Shown: positions 51,007 through 62,560 of the stretch, piece after piece
Layout of the letters: every line of letters begins with the position of its first letter
How positions within the stretch are numbered: position 1 is the stretch's first letter
Origin: an uncultured Collinsella sp.
Lineage (GTDB): Bacteria > Actinomycetota > Coriobacteriia > Coriobacteriales > Coriobacteriaceae
Assembly: GCA_934668345.1 (NCBI GenBank)
Contig: CAKUNE010000002.1
Location: 153,741 to 217,740, forward strand
Direction of reading: 5' to 3'
DNA length: 64,000 nucleotides
Position numbers and translations under genes: made by a program
Notes under the pieces: model-generated
What the model was told of the DNA's origin: nothing
Database searches by the model: none
What the model saw: the letters and a program-made list of their open reading frames with translations, nothing else

Positions 51007-53886
51007 TTATTGAGCATCAAGTTGAGCCTGACGCTCCCGGTCACGCCTGAGCAACGGCGCCAAAAACTTGCCCGTATAACTCTGCGGACAGTCCGCAACC
51101 TGCTCCGGTGTGCCCGAAACCACGACGGTTCCGCCGCCGTTACCGCCCTCGGGGCCCATATCGATCAGGCGGTCGGCAACCTTGATGACATCAAGGTTGT
51201 GTTCAATCACCAGCACCGTGTTGCCCGCATCGACCAAGCGCTGCAGCACATCGAGCAGCTGGCGGACGTCCTCAAAATGAAGGCCGGTCGTCGGCTCGTC
51301 CAAAATATAGAATGTCTTGCCCGTCTGGCGTCGATGAAGCTCCTTGGCGAGCTTCACACGCTGCGCCTCGCCGCCCGAGAGCGTCGTGGCGGGCTGGCCC
51401 AGGCTCACGTAGCCCAAGCCCACATCGTACAGCGTCTGGAGCTTGCGCTTAATCTGCGGGATATTCCCAAAGAAGGCCAGCGCCTCGGTGACGCTCATGT
51501 CGAGCACGTCAGAGATGGTCTTACCACGGTAGGTGACCTCAAGCGTCTCGCGGTTATAGCGTTTGCCGCCGCAGACCTCACAGGGGACATAGATATCGGG
51601 AAGGAAGTGCATCTCGATCTTAATTTGTCCGTCGCCCTTGCATGCTTCGCAGCGACCGCCGCTCACGTTAAAGGAGAAACGTCCCGGCGAGTAGCCGCGC
51701 GCCTTCGACTCCGGCGTACTCGCAAACAGCGCGCGAAGATCATCCCACAGGCCAATGTACGTAGCAGGGTTGGAACGCGGCGTGCGGCCAATCGGCGACT
51801 GGTCGATATCGATCACCTTATCGATACACTCGATGCCCTCGAGCTTTTTGTACGGGCCCACAGGACGCGTTGAACGGTGAATGGCATTCGTAAGGGCAGG
51901 CGCGATGGTGTCGGTAACCAGGGAGCTCTTGCCCGATCCCGACACGCCGGTAACAACCGTAAGCGTACCAAACTCGATCTTGGCGGTAACGTTTTTGAGG
52001 TTGTTGGCTCGAGCGCCCGTGATCTTAAGGCAGCCGCGACCGGGCTTGCGGCGTTCATCGGGAACCCGAATCATTCGCTTGCCGGTCAGGTAGGCACCCG
52101 TCATCGAATCGGGGCACGCCATGATATCGGCAGGCGTTCCCGCGGCGACCACGTGTCCGCCGTTCACGCCCGCACCGGGGCCCATGTCGATCACATAGTC
52201 GGCAGCACGAATCGTATCCTCATCATGCTCGACGACGATGACGGTATTGCCGATATCGCGTAGGCGCTCAAGCGTCTTGATCAGGCGCTCGTTATCGCGC
52301 TGATGGAGGCCGATCGACGGCTCGTCCAAAATATACAGCACACCCATGAGGCCGGCGCCGATCTGCGTTGCCAGGCGAATGCGCTGGGCCTCGCCTCCGG
52401 AAAGCGTCGCCGAGGCACGGTCGAGGGTCAGATAGTCGAGTCCGACATCGACCAGAAAGCGCAGACGCTCCAGGATTTCCTTAACGATGCGCCCGCCGAT
52501 AAATTGTTGGCGCTCGGTAAGCTCCAAGCCCTCAAAAAACTCGAGCGACTCGCGGCACGATAGGCAGCAGACCTCGTAAATGGACTTACCGCCTACGGTA
52601 ACGGCGAGCATCTCGGGGCGCAGACGAGCACCATGGCAACTCGAGCACGGCTCCTCGCGGATGTACTTCTCCAAGCGCGCCTTGGTGTTCTCATTCGTCG
52701 TCTCGGTATAGCGCTCGTACAGGATATTGCGCACGCCCGAGAACTTGGTGTCCCACTGGCTGCGGCGCCCATCGAGCTTTTGATAGTCGACCGAAATCTT
52801 CGTGTCGCCCATGCCGTCTAAAAACGCGCGACGCACCCGCGGAGGCAGATCCTCCCACGGCGTATCGACGCTCACCTTGAAGTGCTTACAAACCGCAGCG
52901 AAAATCTGCGGATAGTAGTTAGAGTTGCCAAACAGGCTGCCAAAGACCCCGTCGGCGATCGACTTCGAGGGGTCTTCGATTAGGGCCTCGGCATCGACCG
53001 TCTTCTTAAAACCCAGGCCATCGCACTCGGGGCACGCGCCATAGGGCGCGTTGAACGAGAAATCGCGCGGCTGCAGGTCATCGATGGAGTGTCCATGCTC
53101 CGGGCACGCCAACGCCAGCGAATACTCCAGCAACTCGCCTTCGGTCCCCTCGGGAGCGTCGCGGTCGGGCAGCAAGTATACGTTCACATTGCCGTGCGCC
53201 AGCGCAGTCGCCTGTTCAACGGACTCGGCGATACGGCCCAGAGAGTTCTCACGGATCACGATGCGATCGACCACGACCTCGATATCGTGCTTGAATTTCT
53301 TATCCAAATCGATAGAGTCATCAAGCGAGCGAACCTCGCCGTCGACACGCACGCGGCTAAAGCCCTCGGCGCGAAGGTCTTCAAACAGCTTGGTGTACTC
53401 GCCTTTTCGCCCGCGCACCACCGGTGCCAGCACAAACGCGCGGCGGCCCTCCCCCGCCGCCAAGACCTTGTCGGCAACCTGGTCGGTCGTCTGGCGCTCA
53501 ATGACACGGCCGCATTCGGGACAGTGCGGGGTGCCCACACGGGCGAACAGCAGGCGCAGATAGTCATAAATCTCGGTTACGGTGCCAACCGTCGAGCGCG
53601 GGTTCTTGGATGTCGTCTTTTGATCAATTGAGACAGCCGGCGAAAGGCCGTCGATTGAATCCAAGTCGGGTTTGTCCATCTGGCCCAAGAACTGGCGCGC
53701 ATAACTCGAAAGGCTCTCGACGTATCGACGCTGGCCCTCGGCATAGATAGTGTCGAATGCCAGCGAACTCTTGCCCGAGCCAGAAAGACCGGTAATGACC
53801 ACGAGTTGGTCACGCGGAATGGAAACATCGATATCACGGAGGTTGTGCTCACGAGCGCCGCGAATAACGATAGAAGAATCAGACAT
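51007..53886 (-). CDS. uvrA: Excinuclease ABC subunit A
   Basis: A 959-residue damage-recognition ATPase with two ABC modules. First Walker [20 protein letters not shown], second [11 protein letters not shown], signatures [16 protein letters not shown] and [16 protein letters not shown]. Zinc fingers are CPECG..., CSSCHG and CEACKG/CEVCGG pairs. ATG at 53886 with AAGGAGCTTCC; the in-frame extension to 53952 has no site. Monocistronic. Confidence 0.97.
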   Translation of the reverse strand: MSDSSIVIRGAREHNLRDIDVSIPRDQLVVITGLSGSGKSSLAFDTIYAEGQRRYVESLSSYARQFLGQMDKPDLDSIDGLSPAVSIDQKTTSKNPRSTVGTVTEIYDYLRLLFARVGTPHCPECGRVIERQTTDQVADKVLAAGEGRRAFVLAPVVRGRKGEYTKLFEDLRAEGFSRVRVDGEVRSLDDSIDLDKKFKHDIEVVVDRIVIRENSLGRIAESVEQATALAHGNVNVYLLPDRDAPEGTEGELLEYSLALACPEHGHSIDDLQPRDFSFNAPYGACPECDGLGFKKTVDAEALIEDPSKSIADGVFGSLFGNSNYYPQIFAAVCKHFKVSVDTPWEDLPPRVRRAFLDGMGDTKISVDYQKLDGRRSQWDTKFSGVRNILYERYTETTNENTKARLEKYIREEPCSSCHGARLRPEMLAVTVGGKSIYEVCCLSCRESLEFFEGLELTERQQFIGGRIVKEILERLRFLVDVGLDYLTLDRASATLSGGEAQRIRLATQIGAGLMGVLYILDEPSIGLHQRDNERLIKTLERLRDIGNTVIVVEHDEDTIRAADYVIDMGPGAGVNGGHVVAAGTPADIMACPDSMTGAYLTGKRMIRVPDERRKPGRGCLKITGARANNLKNVTAKIEFGTLTVVTGVSGSGKSSLVTDTIAPALTNAIHRSTRPVGPYKKLEGIECIDKVIDIDQSPIGRTPRSNPATYIGLWDDLRALFASTPESKARGYSPGRFSFNVSGGRCEACKGDGQIKIEMHFLPDIYVPCEVCGGKRYNRETLEVTYRGKTISDVLDMSVTEALAFFGNIPQIKRKLQTLYDVGLGYVSLGQPATTLSGGEAQRVKLAKELHRRQTGKTFYILDEPTTGLHFEDVRQLLDVLQRLVDAGNTVLVIEHNLDVIKVADRLIDMGPEGGNGGGTVVVSGTPEQVADCPQSYTGKFLAPLLRRDRERQAQLDAQ

Positions 53887-54079
53887 GGAAGCTCCTTGCC
53901 TCCTATTGCATCGAATCATACTGCCGATGAGTTTAGCGCACTCGACGCGCACAGATGTTCGTAATACAAGATTCGCAGACCTTTAGCTTTGCGTATCGGG
54001 CGCTTTGTTTCTCGAAATGCCGTGGAAAGGTTACAGTAATCTAATACTGAACTTAATTTGCTGTACCAGAGGAACGTCC

Positions 54080-56233
54080 ATGACCGAAGATATCCCCCTT
54101 GAAATCACTTCGAGCGACATGGCCAATCTGCCCATATTCATCGCCGTCCTTATCGTGGCCGCCGTCGTCGTGCGCGTGTATTTTTCAATCAAACGCAACG
54201 AAAAGCCACCCATTGCCCGCGTCTTTTGGTGCGCGACGCTCCTCATCCCGCTCGGCGTGGTAGCTGCATGGGTTACGAATCAATTGCTCGTAAATGAGGG
54301 CAGCTCCCTATGGGTCCTTTCTTATTCGGCGCTCGGTGCTGCCGCCGTCATGCTTCTTGTCGAGCCCTTGGTTTCGGGACTTATCGACCAAACCGACCTT
54401 GCGACGGGAACGGTTGCCTGTATTTGCCGTGACATCCTTGTCATCGCCGCTGTTTCAGCGCTCTCGTTCGTTTCACTCGAAATTGCCTGCAACGAAACGT
54501 TCTATCGCATTCCCGCCAACTCATTCGGGTTTTCCGTCGGGCTGCTCGCGACGGTTCTGCTCTCCCTTTATTTGCTGGGACAGCGTCATGGAGGCGTCAT
54601 GGCCCTCGTGCCCGTCGTCTGTTGCATCCTTGGCATTGCCGAGCACTTCGTCATAACGTTTAAAGGCGAAGCCATCCTGCCAAGCGATATCTTGGCCCTT
54701 GGCACCGCAATGGAAGTGAGCGAGGGATACGAGTTTACCTTTACCGCCGGAATCGTAACCTCTCTCGCCCTGCTGGAGATTTCCCTGGGGCTTCTTTCGC
54801 TCATCCGACCGCGAAAGCTCCGTACGCCCACCCATGTCTTCCCCGCTATCGCCGCTAACCTCTGTGCTTTTCTGCTAGTGACCGTTGTGGGGCTCTCAGG
54901 CTTTTCCAACATCGACTTGGAGCAGGCGCTGGATTTTGGATTTGACCGTTGGCAGCCCATCACCACGTATGCGTCTCAGGGTTTTATCACTTCGTTCGCC
55001 GAAATGGTCAACGAGTTGCCCATTGAGAAGCCCGAAAACTATACGCCCGATGAGGCGCAGAGCATCGAGCAGGAGCTCGCCGCCGCCTACGACAGCACAT
55101 ATGGCTCGAGCGAGCAGCGCGCGGCGGCCGTTGCCCAGTTCAATGAAATCAAGCCAACGATTGTTGCCGTCATGAACGAGAGTTTTAGCGACCTTTCGTG
55201 CTTTGAGCAGCTCCAGGCGGCCGGGTACACCGGCCCCGCATTCTACAACTCGCTTCCCGACACACTTGTTCGCGGCACCATGCTCGCTTCGGTCGCCGGT
55301 GGCGGAACGGCGAACTCCGAATTCGAATTTTTGACCGGAGCGACAACGGCCTTTGTCGGATTAGGCAAAATTCCCTATCAGCTGTATCAGATGAATGGCG
55401 TCAACAGCCTGGCAAAGGACCTTAAAGAGCTTGGGTATACCGCTACCGCTATGCACCCGCAAAACCCCGTCAACTACCATCGCGATAAAATCTATCAGCA
55501 GCTTGGCTTTGGAGACTTTCTTTCAATCGGCGATTTCGAAGGTGCGCCCTATTACCATGCCGGCGTATGCGACTACGCCACCTACGACAAGATACTCGAC
55601 CTGCTTAGAACCGACGAAGCGCCGCAGTTCATCTTTGACGTCACGATGCAAAATCACGGCGGCTACGACTATGGCACCGTTCCCGCCGAAGAGCTGACAA
55701 ACTATTGGGTCGAGGGAGCCAGCGAGGGCGCCAACAGCGCGCTCAACACCTATCTCACCTGCATCAACGCATCCGACCGGGACCTCGAGTACTTTATCAA
55801 CGAGCTCCGCAATATCGGCAGACCGGTTGTTCTTGTCTTTTTTGGCGACCATCAGCCGAGCGCCGCAACGACCCTCAACGACGAGCTGTACCCTCAGGAA
55901 GATACGGCAAGCCACGCTTTCCGTATCTATCAGTCGACATATCTCGTCTGGGCTAACTATGAGATCGCCGGCAATACCGAGCTCAACGTCTACGACACCG
56001 TCGGGGCAAACGAGATTGCAGCCATTACCCTTAATAAGATCGGCGCCCCGCTCACCAATTACCAAAAGGCCCTGCTTGCGACAAGGTCAGATGTGCCCAC
56101 CATCAATGTCGCCGGCTATCTCGGTGCCGACGGGCTGCGCTACGACTTGGAATCGGAAGACAGCCCCTACGCCTCGACGATCGACAAGCTGCAGCGCATG
56201 CAATACCTCGAGTTCGCCAGCAAAGTTCAGTAA
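54080..56233 (+). CDS. LTA synthase-family sulfatase-like membrane protein
   Basis: A 717-residue envelope enzyme. Residues 20-275 hold about seven membrane helices. The extracellular catalytic domain (about 355-717) has the alkaline-phosphatase fold: metal-site Glu in AVMNESFSDL (about 367), nucleophile Thr in AGGGTANSEFEFLTG (Thr410) and FFGDHQPS. It probably transfers glycerol-phosphate or a related group to make lipoteichoic-acid-like polymers. ATG at 54080 with AGAGGAACGTCC; longer in-frame reading to 54005 rejected. Divergent from uvrA. Confidence 0.85.
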   Translation: MTEDIPLEITSSDMANLPIFIAVLIVAAVVVRVYFSIKRNEKPPIARVFWCATLLIPLGVVAAWVTNQLLVNEGSSLWVLSYSALGAAAVMLLVEPLVSGLIDQTDLATGTVACICRDILVIAAVSALSFVSLEIACNETFYRIPANSFGFSVGLLATVLLSLYLLGQRHGGVMALVPVVCCILGIAEHFVITFKGEAILPSDILALGTAMEVSEGYEFTFTAGIVTSLALLEISLGLLSLIRPRKLRTPTHVFPAIAANLCAFLLVTVVGLSGFSNIDLEQALDFGFDRWQPITTYASQGFITSFAEMVNELPIEKPENYTPDEAQSIEQELAAAYDSTYGSSEQRAAAVAQFNEIKPTIVAVMNESFSDLSCFEQLQAAGYTGPAFYNSLPDTLVRGTMLASVAGGGTANSEFEFLTGATTAFVGLGKIPYQLYQMNGVNSLAKDLKELGYTATAMHPQNPVNYHRDKIYQQLGFGDFLSIGDFEGAPYYHAGVCDYATYDKILDLLRTDEAPQFIFDVTMQNHGGYDYGTVPAEELTNYWVEGASEGANSALNTYLTCINASDRDLEYFINELRNIGRPVVLVFFGDHQPSAATTLNDELYPQEDTASHAFRIYQSTYLVWANYEIAGNTELNVYDTVGANEIAAITLNKIGAPLTNYQKALLATRSDVPTINVAGYLGADGLRYDLESEDSPYASTIDKLQRMQYLEFASKVQ

Positions 56234-56378
56234 GCCCGCCCATTCGCTTGGGCCCATCGTATTGCAAGCATGCTCGGCCCAAACGCATCGCAAATGACTC
56301 CCGCTCGCAAACGAGGGTACAATGACGCTCGTGTCACATCGCGGGGCCCCGGCCCCAGCATATACAAAGGAGTCAAAC

Positions 56379-57209
56379 ATGGGTTGCGAACACGCACAGG
56401 CCGCCGGCGGACAAACGTCGCCGTCGCAATTTGAGGAGAACACGCTGTCCGAGGTCAAGCGCGTCATCGCCGTGCTTTCCGGCAAGGGCGGTGTCGGCAA
56501 GTCATTTGTCACCGGTGCCATCGCCACCGAGCTTGCCCGTCACGGCCACAAGGTCGGCGTCCTCGATGCCGACATCACCGGTCCCTCTATCCCCAAGATG
56601 TTCGGTATGAGTGGACGCCACGTCCATGCCCTTGGCAACCTTATGCTGCCCGAAATCTCCGAGCACGGCGTCAAGGTCATGAGCTCCAACCTGCTGCTCC
56701 AAAACGAGACCGACCCCGTCCTTTGGCGCGGTCCGGTCATCGCAGGCGCCATTAGGCAGTTCTGGAGCGAGACCTCGTGGGGCCCCATCGACTACCTACT
56801 GGTCGACATGCCTCCGGGAACAGGCGACGTCGCGCTCACCGTCTTCCAGTCGCTGCCGGTCGACGGCATCGTCATCGTCACAAGTCCGCAGGATCTGGTC
56901 TCGATGATCGTCGCCAAGGCGGTCAACATGGCCGAAAAGATGAACGTCCCCATTCTGGGCATTGTCGAGAACATGAGCTATATTGAGTGCCCCGACTGCG
57001 GCAAGAAGATCGAGGTCTTCGGCAAGAGCAAGCTCCCCGAGGTCGCAGAGCGCTATAACCTCGACATCTTGGGCCAGCTTCCCATTAATCCGGCACTCGC
57101 CGAGGCCTGCGATAAGGGCGAGGTCGAGACCGCGCTGCCCGATGGCATGTTGCCCAAGGCAGTCTCTGCCGTCGAGGCTATTACCCCGCACGAGACCGAC
57201 GAGGCCTAA
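56379..57209 (+). CDS. mrp: Mrp/NBP35-family P-loop iron-sulfur carrier
   Basis: A 276-residue ATPase that carries or assembles iron-sulfur clusters. Deviant Walker A is SGKGGVGKS, switch regions VDMPPGTGDVALTV and DADITGPSIPKMF. The C-terminal CPDC pair (IECPDCGKK) binds the cluster. The N-terminal MGCEHAQ adds a Cys and His. ATG at 56379 with AAAGGAGTCAAAC. A TACAAT at 56318-56323 may be its -10. The next gene starts immediately after its stop. Confidence 0.93.
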   Translation: MGCEHAQAAGGQTSPSQFEENTLSEVKRVIAVLSGKGGVGKSFVTGAIATELARHGHKVGVLDADITGPSIPKMFGMSGRHVHALGNLMLPEISEHGVKVMSSNLLLQNETDPVLWRGPVIAGAIRQFWSETSWGPIDYLLVDMPPGTGDVALTVFQSLPVDGIVIVTSPQDLVSMIVAKAVNMAEKMNVPILGIVENMSYIECPDCGKKIEVFGKSKLPEVAERYNLDILGQLPINPALAEACDKGEVETALPDGMLPKAVSAVEAITPHETDEA

Positions 57210-58481
57210 GTGAACGCGAGCGCCCTCTATGACGTCTTGGTAATCGGCGGCGGGGCTTCAGGCCTCGCCGCCGCCATTACGGCCGCACGCGTTGGCAAAA
57301 GCGTCTGCATCGTTGAGCGCGATGTCGCCTGCGGCCTTAAGCTCCTTGCGACCGGTAACGGCCGTTGCAACCTCTCCAACGAATCGATTGATCCTCAGCG
57401 GTATAACCACCCCGCATTCGTCGAATCCGTCATGGGTCCCCAGCCCGAACAAGAGCTTATGGGTTTCTTCTCCTCGCTGGGCATCATGACAACCTCCGAG
57501 GAAGGCCGGCTGTACCCGCGCTCCCTTCGCGCCGAATCGGTGCGCGACGCGCTTCTCAGCGTTTGCGACCGCCTAGGTATCACCTTAATCTGCGGAGCCA
57601 ACGTTGCCTCGGCGCACAAAGCTTCCGAAGGCTGGGCACTCCAAATAGACCGTCCAGTGCGGCCGCTCAAGGCAAAAAAGCACGATGACCGAAAATCGGA
57701 GCTCCGCTCGCTTCGGAAAGCGCTCGCCGATGTCCCTCGCAAGAACGAGGCCCTGCAGGCACATGCCGTAATTATCGCTACGGGCGGCAACCCCACCGGT
57801 ATCGCCGATACGTTTCGCCTCCCCCTCACTTCGCTGCGCCCCATCCTCTGCCCCGTATCGGCAACGGTCGTTGGCGATCGGGCGGCACTCAAGACGTTGG
57901 ATGGCCTGCGCGTCCGTGCCCGCTTGACGCTCGCCCGCAATCATAATGAGCTCTGGCACGAAGACGGTGAAGTGCTGTTTCGAACCTTCGGTATCTCGGG
58001 CGTCGCTGTCTTCAACCTCTCTCGTCGTATCCAGCACGGCGATACGATCCTGCTCGACGTTTTCCCCGACCTCTCCAAAGACGAGTTGCTCGATATGCTC
58101 AACCGGCGCGTTGAGCTGCTCGGCGGCTTTTCGCCCCGCGATCCCCGTTGGCTCGACGGCATGCTCGCCCCGCAACTCTCCCGCGTCGTCTGCACAGCGT
58201 TCGAGCAGTGCCATCCAGGCTCCAACGATGTCATCCACCTGGTCTCGATCCTCAAACACTTTAAGCTGCTCGTCGAGGGAGCAGCCGAGGAGCGCTCAGC
58301 GCAGGTCACGCGTGGTGGCATATCTGTCGAGAGCATCTCAACACCCAGCCTACGCGCGCGCAGCGTTGTCGACGCCCCGCTTTACGTCTGCGGTGAAGCG
58401 CTCGACATCGACGCCGATTGCGGAGGCTTTAACCTTGCGTGGGCCTGGATCTCGGGCATTCGCGCTGCAAGCAGCCTGTAG
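57210..58481 (+). CDS. HI0933/BaiN-family flavoprotein
   Basis: A 423-residue FAD/NAD(P)-binding oxidoreductase. N-terminal FAD motif VIGGGASGLAAAITAARVG, family signature LLATGNGRCNLSN and C-terminal CGGFNLAWAWISGIRAA. One family member (BaiN) is linked to bile-acid 7-dehydroxylation, but most have no known substrate. Start is GTG immediately after the mrp stop, so the two are co-translated; GAGG in the mrp end may serve as the binding site. Confidence 0.87.
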   Translation: MNASALYDVLVIGGGASGLAAAITAARVGKSVCIVERDVACGLKLLATGNGRCNLSNESIDPQRYNHPAFVESVMGPQPEQELMGFFSSLGIMTTSEEGRLYPRSLRAESVRDALLSVCDRLGITLICGANVASAHKASEGWALQIDRPVRPLKAKKHDDRKSELRSLRKALADVPRKNEALQAHAVIIATGGNPTGIADTFRLPLTSLRPILCPVSATVVGDRAALKTLDGLRVRARLTLARNHNELWHEDGEVLFRTFGISGVAVFNLSRRIQHGDTILLDVFPDLSKDELLDMLNRRVELLGGFSPRDPRWLDGMLAPQLSRVVCTAFEQCHPGSNDVIHLVSILKHFKLLVEGAAEERSAQVTRGGISVESISTPSLRARSVVDAPLYVCGEALDIDADCGGFNLAWAWISGIRAASSL

Positions 58482-58510
58482 CCGCGCAGTCTATAATCAA
58501 AAACGCATTC

Positions 58511-58541
58511 GGGCCGTCTGGGATACCGGACGGCCTCTTTC
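58511..58541 (+). terminator. Terminator of mrp-flavoprotein operon
   Basis: GGCCGTC pairs with GACGGCC around a 12-base loop and is followed by TCTTTCTT on the plus strand. Confidence 0.7.
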
Positions 58542-58561
58542 TTGCCTCTAAGGAGACCTCG

Positions 58562-60202
58562 ATGATTGAAATCACCCAAGTCAACGCGTCGCTCGATGAA
58601 GCCGGCGATGAAAATGCCTGTCTCATTGTTGGCAAGCGAGTCGCCAAGCGCGTCCTACGTTGCAAGGACTCCGAGATCAAGTCCATCGAGCTCCACCGCA
58701 AGTCAATCGACGCTCGCAAAAAACGAGACGTCCATTTTATCCTGAGCTTTCGTGTCGAGCTGACTAGTCCCCACCTCGAGCGAGAAGCGGTCGACAGCGT
58801 TGCCGAGCGTGACCGCTCGCGCGTACGCGCGATAGAAGACGATGAGCCTTCATTCCCCTCCCCCGCCTCCGACGCACCTCAAGAACGCCCTGTCGTTGTC
58901 GGCGCCGGATGCGCCGGCCTTTTCGCTGCGCTTACGCTCGCCGAAGCAGGTCTTAAGCCCTTGCTCATCGAGCGCGGCGACCCGGCATTTCGCCGCTCGC
59001 GGGCGATCGACCTCTTTCTAAAGGAGCGCATCCTCGACCCCGAGAGCAATATCCAGTTTGGCCTGGGCGGCGCGGGGACTTTCTCGGACGGCAAGCTCAA
59101 TACGGGAACCAAAAATCCCGCCCATCGCCTTATCCTCGAAACCTTCGTCGAGGCGGGTGCGCCCCGCGATATTCTGTGGGATGCCAAGCCGCACATTGGC
59201 TCCGACATCCTTCCCACGGTCGTCACCGCTATATCCCAGCGCATCGAGCAGCTCGGAGGTGTCGTCCGTTATCGAACGAAGCTCGTCGACATTCGCATCG
59301 ACGCGTCTGGCGCCATCACCGGTATTGATGTCCAATCGTCCCAAGACGCCGCTTACGAGCCAATCGAGACAAAGCACCTCATCCTCGCCTGCGGGCATTC
59401 TGCTCGCGATATTTTTAAGCTCCTTAAGGACCACAACGTGGCCCTCGCACAAAAGACCTTTGCCATGGGCGTTCGCATCGAGCATCCGCAGCGCGACATC
59501 GACCGAGCCCAATATGGAGCCTCGGCGGGACATCCTGCCCTCGGAGCAGCCCCCTACAAACTTGTTGCCCATCTTTCCAACGGCCGCAGCGTGTTCTCGT
59601 TTTGTATGTGCCCCGGCGGACAGGTTGTTGCCGCCTCTTCAGAACCGTGCCATCTGTGCGTCAACGGGGCCAGTCTCAATGCCCGCGACGGACGCAACGC
59701 AAATGCCGCCCTGCTCGTTAACGTCACGCCAGAGGACCTTCCCAACGATGACCCGCTCGCCGGCATCGAGCTCCAGCGTGCCTGCGAGGCGGCCGCCTAT
59801 CGCCTGGGCGGTTCCAACTGGAACGCACCGGCACAGCTCGTCGGCGATTTCCTCGCAGGACGTGCCAGCAAGGCGCCCGGAAAGGTAAAGCCCACCTATC
59901 CGCTCGGTGTGACCTGGACGGCAATTGACGAAGCCCTGCCGCAGCATATCGTCGAGTCGCTCCGCCTGGGACTTCCCCTACTCGGAAAAAAGCTACGCGG
60001 CTACGACCGCCCCGATGCCGTTCTTACCGGCGTGGAGACTCGTTCGAGCTCACCGGTCACTGTCACCCGAGACCGAACGTGCCATGCCGTGTCGACCCCG
60101 GGCCTCTACCCTTGCGGTGAGGGAGCTGGATATGCCGGCGGCATCATGAGCGCGGCCACCGACGGCATCCGTTGTGCCGAAGCCCTGATCGCAGACCTCT
60201 AA
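58562..60202 (+). CDS. FAD-dependent oxidoreductase with N-terminal extra domain
   Basis: A 546-residue flavoprotein. The first 100 residues form a small charged domain (ACLIVGKRVAKRVLRCKDSE) often found in this COG2509-type family. The FAD motif is VVVGAGCAGLFAALTLAEAG, then RAIDLFLKERILDPESNIQF and GLGGAGTFSDGKLNTGT, and the C-terminal PCGEGAGYAGGIMSAATDG. Substrate unknown. ATG at 58562 with AAGGAGACCTCG. It converges with uvrB. Confidence 0.88.
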   Translation: MIEITQVNASLDEAGDENACLIVGKRVAKRVLRCKDSEIKSIELHRKSIDARKKRDVHFILSFRVELTSPHLEREAVDSVAERDRSRVRAIEDDEPSFPSPASDAPQERPVVVGAGCAGLFAALTLAEAGLKPLLIERGDPAFRRSRAIDLFLKERILDPESNIQFGLGGAGTFSDGKLNTGTKNPAHRLILETFVEAGAPRDILWDAKPHIGSDILPTVVTAISQRIEQLGGVVRYRTKLVDIRIDASGAITGIDVQSSQDAAYEPIETKHLILACGHSARDIFKLLKDHNVALAQKTFAMGVRIEHPQRDIDRAQYGASAGHPALGAAPYKLVAHLSNGRSVFSFCMCPGGQVVAASSEPCHLCVNGASLNARDGRNANAALLVNVTPEDLPNDDPLAGIELQRACEAAAYRLGGSNWNAPAQLVGDFLAGRASKAPGKVKPTYPLGVTWTAIDEALPQHIVESLRLGLPLLGKKLRGYDRPDAVLTGVETRSSSPVTVTRDRTCHAVSTPGLYPCGEGAGYAGGIMSAATDGIRCAEALIADL

Positions 60203-60228
60203 CGCACGAATTCCAGCGCGCAAAAGAC

Positions 60229-60264
60229 ACAGGCCCCAAGCTCCACAGGGAACTCGGGTCCTGT
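60229..60264. terminator. Bidirectional terminator between flavoprotein and uvrB
   Basis: An imperfect stem (ACAGG/CCTGT with internal mismatches, 60229-60264) lies between two converging genes. T-rich tracts follow on both strands. Confidence 0.6.
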
Positions 60265-60267
60265 TCA

Positions 60268-62508
60268 CTATTTCTTAAACCGTGCACCCTGGCGTTTTCT
60301 GCCCGATGCGAACGTGGAACCCTTGCGGGCCTGCGAACGTAAGCGCTCAATCGTCTCGTCCTCAGACGCACCCTCGAGCATCGCCCGAATCTGAACGACG
60401 GCATCGCGCAGGCGCGCCGCCTCCTCAAAGTCCATGGCGGCAGAAGCGTTACGCATATCCTCTTCCATGGTTTCGACGATCCGCACAAGCTCGTCATGCG
60501 GCAGTTCTTCCAACTGCTCCGCAAGTGTCTGCTCGGGCGCCACCGTTTCCGGCACGCCACCCTCGCCCGACTCATCGGGCGTATAGAATGCGCCATGGCC
60601 AAGAGAGTCGCCCTTCGAGCGCCCCTTGGAACCCACGGTTTTTTCGGCCTCGGCAATAAACCTTGAGATGTCGTTGATGGCCTTGCGCACCGTCTTGGGC
60701 ACAATGCCATGCTCTTCGTTATATGCCATCTGAATCTCGCGACGGCGCTGCGTCTCCTCGATGGCCTCTTTCATCGAATCGGTCACAACGTCCGCATACA
60801 TGATGACTTCGCCATCGGCGTTACGGGCCGCGCGGCCAATCGTCTGAATCAGCGAACGGCGGTTGCGCAAGAAGCCTTCCTTATCGGCATCGAGAATTGC
60901 CACCAGTGAGACCTCGGGAAGGTCTAGGCCCTCGCGAAGCAGGTTGATGCCAACGAGAACATCGATCTTGCCCTCGCGCAGCGTTCGCAGGATCTCGACA
61001 CGGTCCATCGTCGCTGTATCGGAGTGCATGTAATTGACCTTAATGCCGGCATCAAGCAGATGGTCGGTCAGGTCCTCGGCCATGCGCTTGGTGAGCGTGG
61101 TCACCAGCACGCGCTCCTTGCGGGCAACGCGCTCGCGAATCTCGTCCTCAAGATCGTCAATCTGCCCACGAACCGGACGCACATCGATCTTGGGGTCGAG
61201 CAGACCGGTCGGACGAATAATCTGCTCCACGTCGTTTTGGCTCACCCGCAGCTCGTAGTCGCCCGGCGTGGCCGAAACATAGATAAACTGGGGTATCCTT
61301 GCCTCAAACTCATCGAAACGAAGCGGGCGATTATCGAGTGCCGAGGGCAGGCGAAAACCGTGTTCCACCAGCGTTACCTTACGCGAGCGGTCACCTTCGT
61401 GCATGCCGCGAATCTGCGGCACCGTCACATGGCTCTCATCGATGATACAGAGCATGTCCTTAGGAAAGTAATCGATCAGGGTAAACGGCGGCTCACCCGG
61501 CTTGCGACCGTCCAGATGACGCGAGTAGTTCTCGATGCCGTTGCAAAAGCCCATCGTCTCGAGCATCTCAAGATCATAATCGGTGCGCTGCTGCAGACGC
61601 TGCGCCTCGAGCAACTTGTCGGTCGCCTTGAGCTCCGCCACGCGCTTCTCGCACTCTTCGCTGATCGATTTCAGAGCCGCCTTGACCTTCGGCTTCTCGG
61701 TCACGTAGTGCGATGCCGGCCATACGGGGATGGCCTCGTACTCACGAAGCATCTCTCCGGTGACCTCATCGATCTCGGCAATCAGCTCGACCTCGTCGCC
61801 AAAGAACTCAAACCGCAACGGATGCTCGGCATAAGGCGGATACACGTCGACAACATCGCCGCGCACGCGGAATGTACCGCGTGCCAGGTCATAGTCATTG
61901 CGATCATATTGAATGTCGATAAGTGCATGGATAAAGTCATCGCGCTCGAGCGGCACCTTCTTGTCGACGTTTGGAGCCAGACCCGCATAGTCCTCAGGAG
62001 AGCCAATGCCATAGATACACGAGACCGATGCGACAACGATCACATCGCGTCGAGAGAGCAGTGACGCGGTCGCCTGATGGCGCAGCATCTCGACCTCTTC
62101 GTTAATCGAGGAGTCTTTCTCGATATATGTATCGCTTTGCGGCACATACGCCTCGGGCTGATAGTAGTCGTAGTACGAGACAAAGTAGACCACAGCGTTG
62201 TTGGGAAAGAACTCTTTGAGCTCGCTCGCAAGCTGAGCGGCGAGCGTTTTATTGGGAGCCATGACCAGCGTCGGCTTCCCCAGGGCCTCAATAGTCTTGG
62301 CCATCGTGAAGGTCTTGCCCGAACCAGTCACGCCCAGCAAAACCTGATAGCGATCTCCGTCCCTCACACCCTGCACAAGCGACTCAATGGCCTTAGGCTG
62401 AGAACCTGCAGGCTCATAAGGAGATACAACCTTAAATGGCACCTCAGAGCCCTCAACGCCAAAACGTTTGAGCTCTCCTCCAACACGCTCAACTTCAAAT
62501 TCCGCCAT
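60268..62508 (-). CDS. uvrB: Excinuclease ABC subunit B
   Basis: A 746-residue DNA helicase-like repair protein. Walker [15 protein letters not shown], beta-hairpin region [20 protein letters not shown], helicase motif [19 protein letters not shown]. The C-terminal UVR motif ([19 protein letters not shown]) binds UvrC, followed by a basic tail. About 50 residues longer than common UvrB because of a linker before the UVR motif. ATG at 62508 with TAGGAGTATCC. Downstream of a lytic transglycosylase gene by 52 bases. Confidence 0.97.
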   Translation of the reverse strand: MAEFEVERVGGELKRFGVEGSEVPFKVVSPYEPAGSQPKAIESLVQGVRDGDRYQVLLGVTGSGKTFTMAKTIEALGKPTLVMAPNKTLAAQLASELKEFFPNNAVVYFVSYYDYYQPEAYVPQSDTYIEKDSSINEEVEMLRHQATASLLSRRDVIVVASVSCIYGIGSPEDYAGLAPNVDKKVPLERDDFIHALIDIQYDRNDYDLARGTFRVRGDVVDVYPPYAEHPLRFEFFGDEVELIAEIDEVTGEMLREYEAIPVWPASHYVTEKPKVKAALKSISEECEKRVAELKATDKLLEAQRLQQRTDYDLEMLETMGFCNGIENYSRHLDGRKPGEPPFTLIDYFPKDMLCIIDESHVTVPQIRGMHEGDRSRKVTLVEHGFRLPSALDNRPLRFDEFEARIPQFIYVSATPGDYELRVSQNDVEQIIRPTGLLDPKIDVRPVRGQIDDLEDEIRERVARKERVLVTTLTKRMAEDLTDHLLDAGIKVNYMHSDTATMDRVEILRTLREGKIDVLVGINLLREGLDLPEVSLVAILDADKEGFLRNRRSLIQTIGRAARNADGEVIMYADVVTDSMKEAIEETQRRREIQMAYNEEHGIVPKTVRKAINDISRFIAEAEKTVGSKGRSKGDSLGHGAFYTPDESGEGGVPETVAPEQTLAEQLEELPHDELVRIVETMEEDMRNASAAMDFEEAARLRDAVVQIRAMLEGASEDETIERLRSQARKGSTFASGRKRQGARFKK

Positions 62509-62560
62509 GGATACTCCTAACTCATAATATCTGCAGTATACGCAGGCGGCAGGCATAGTC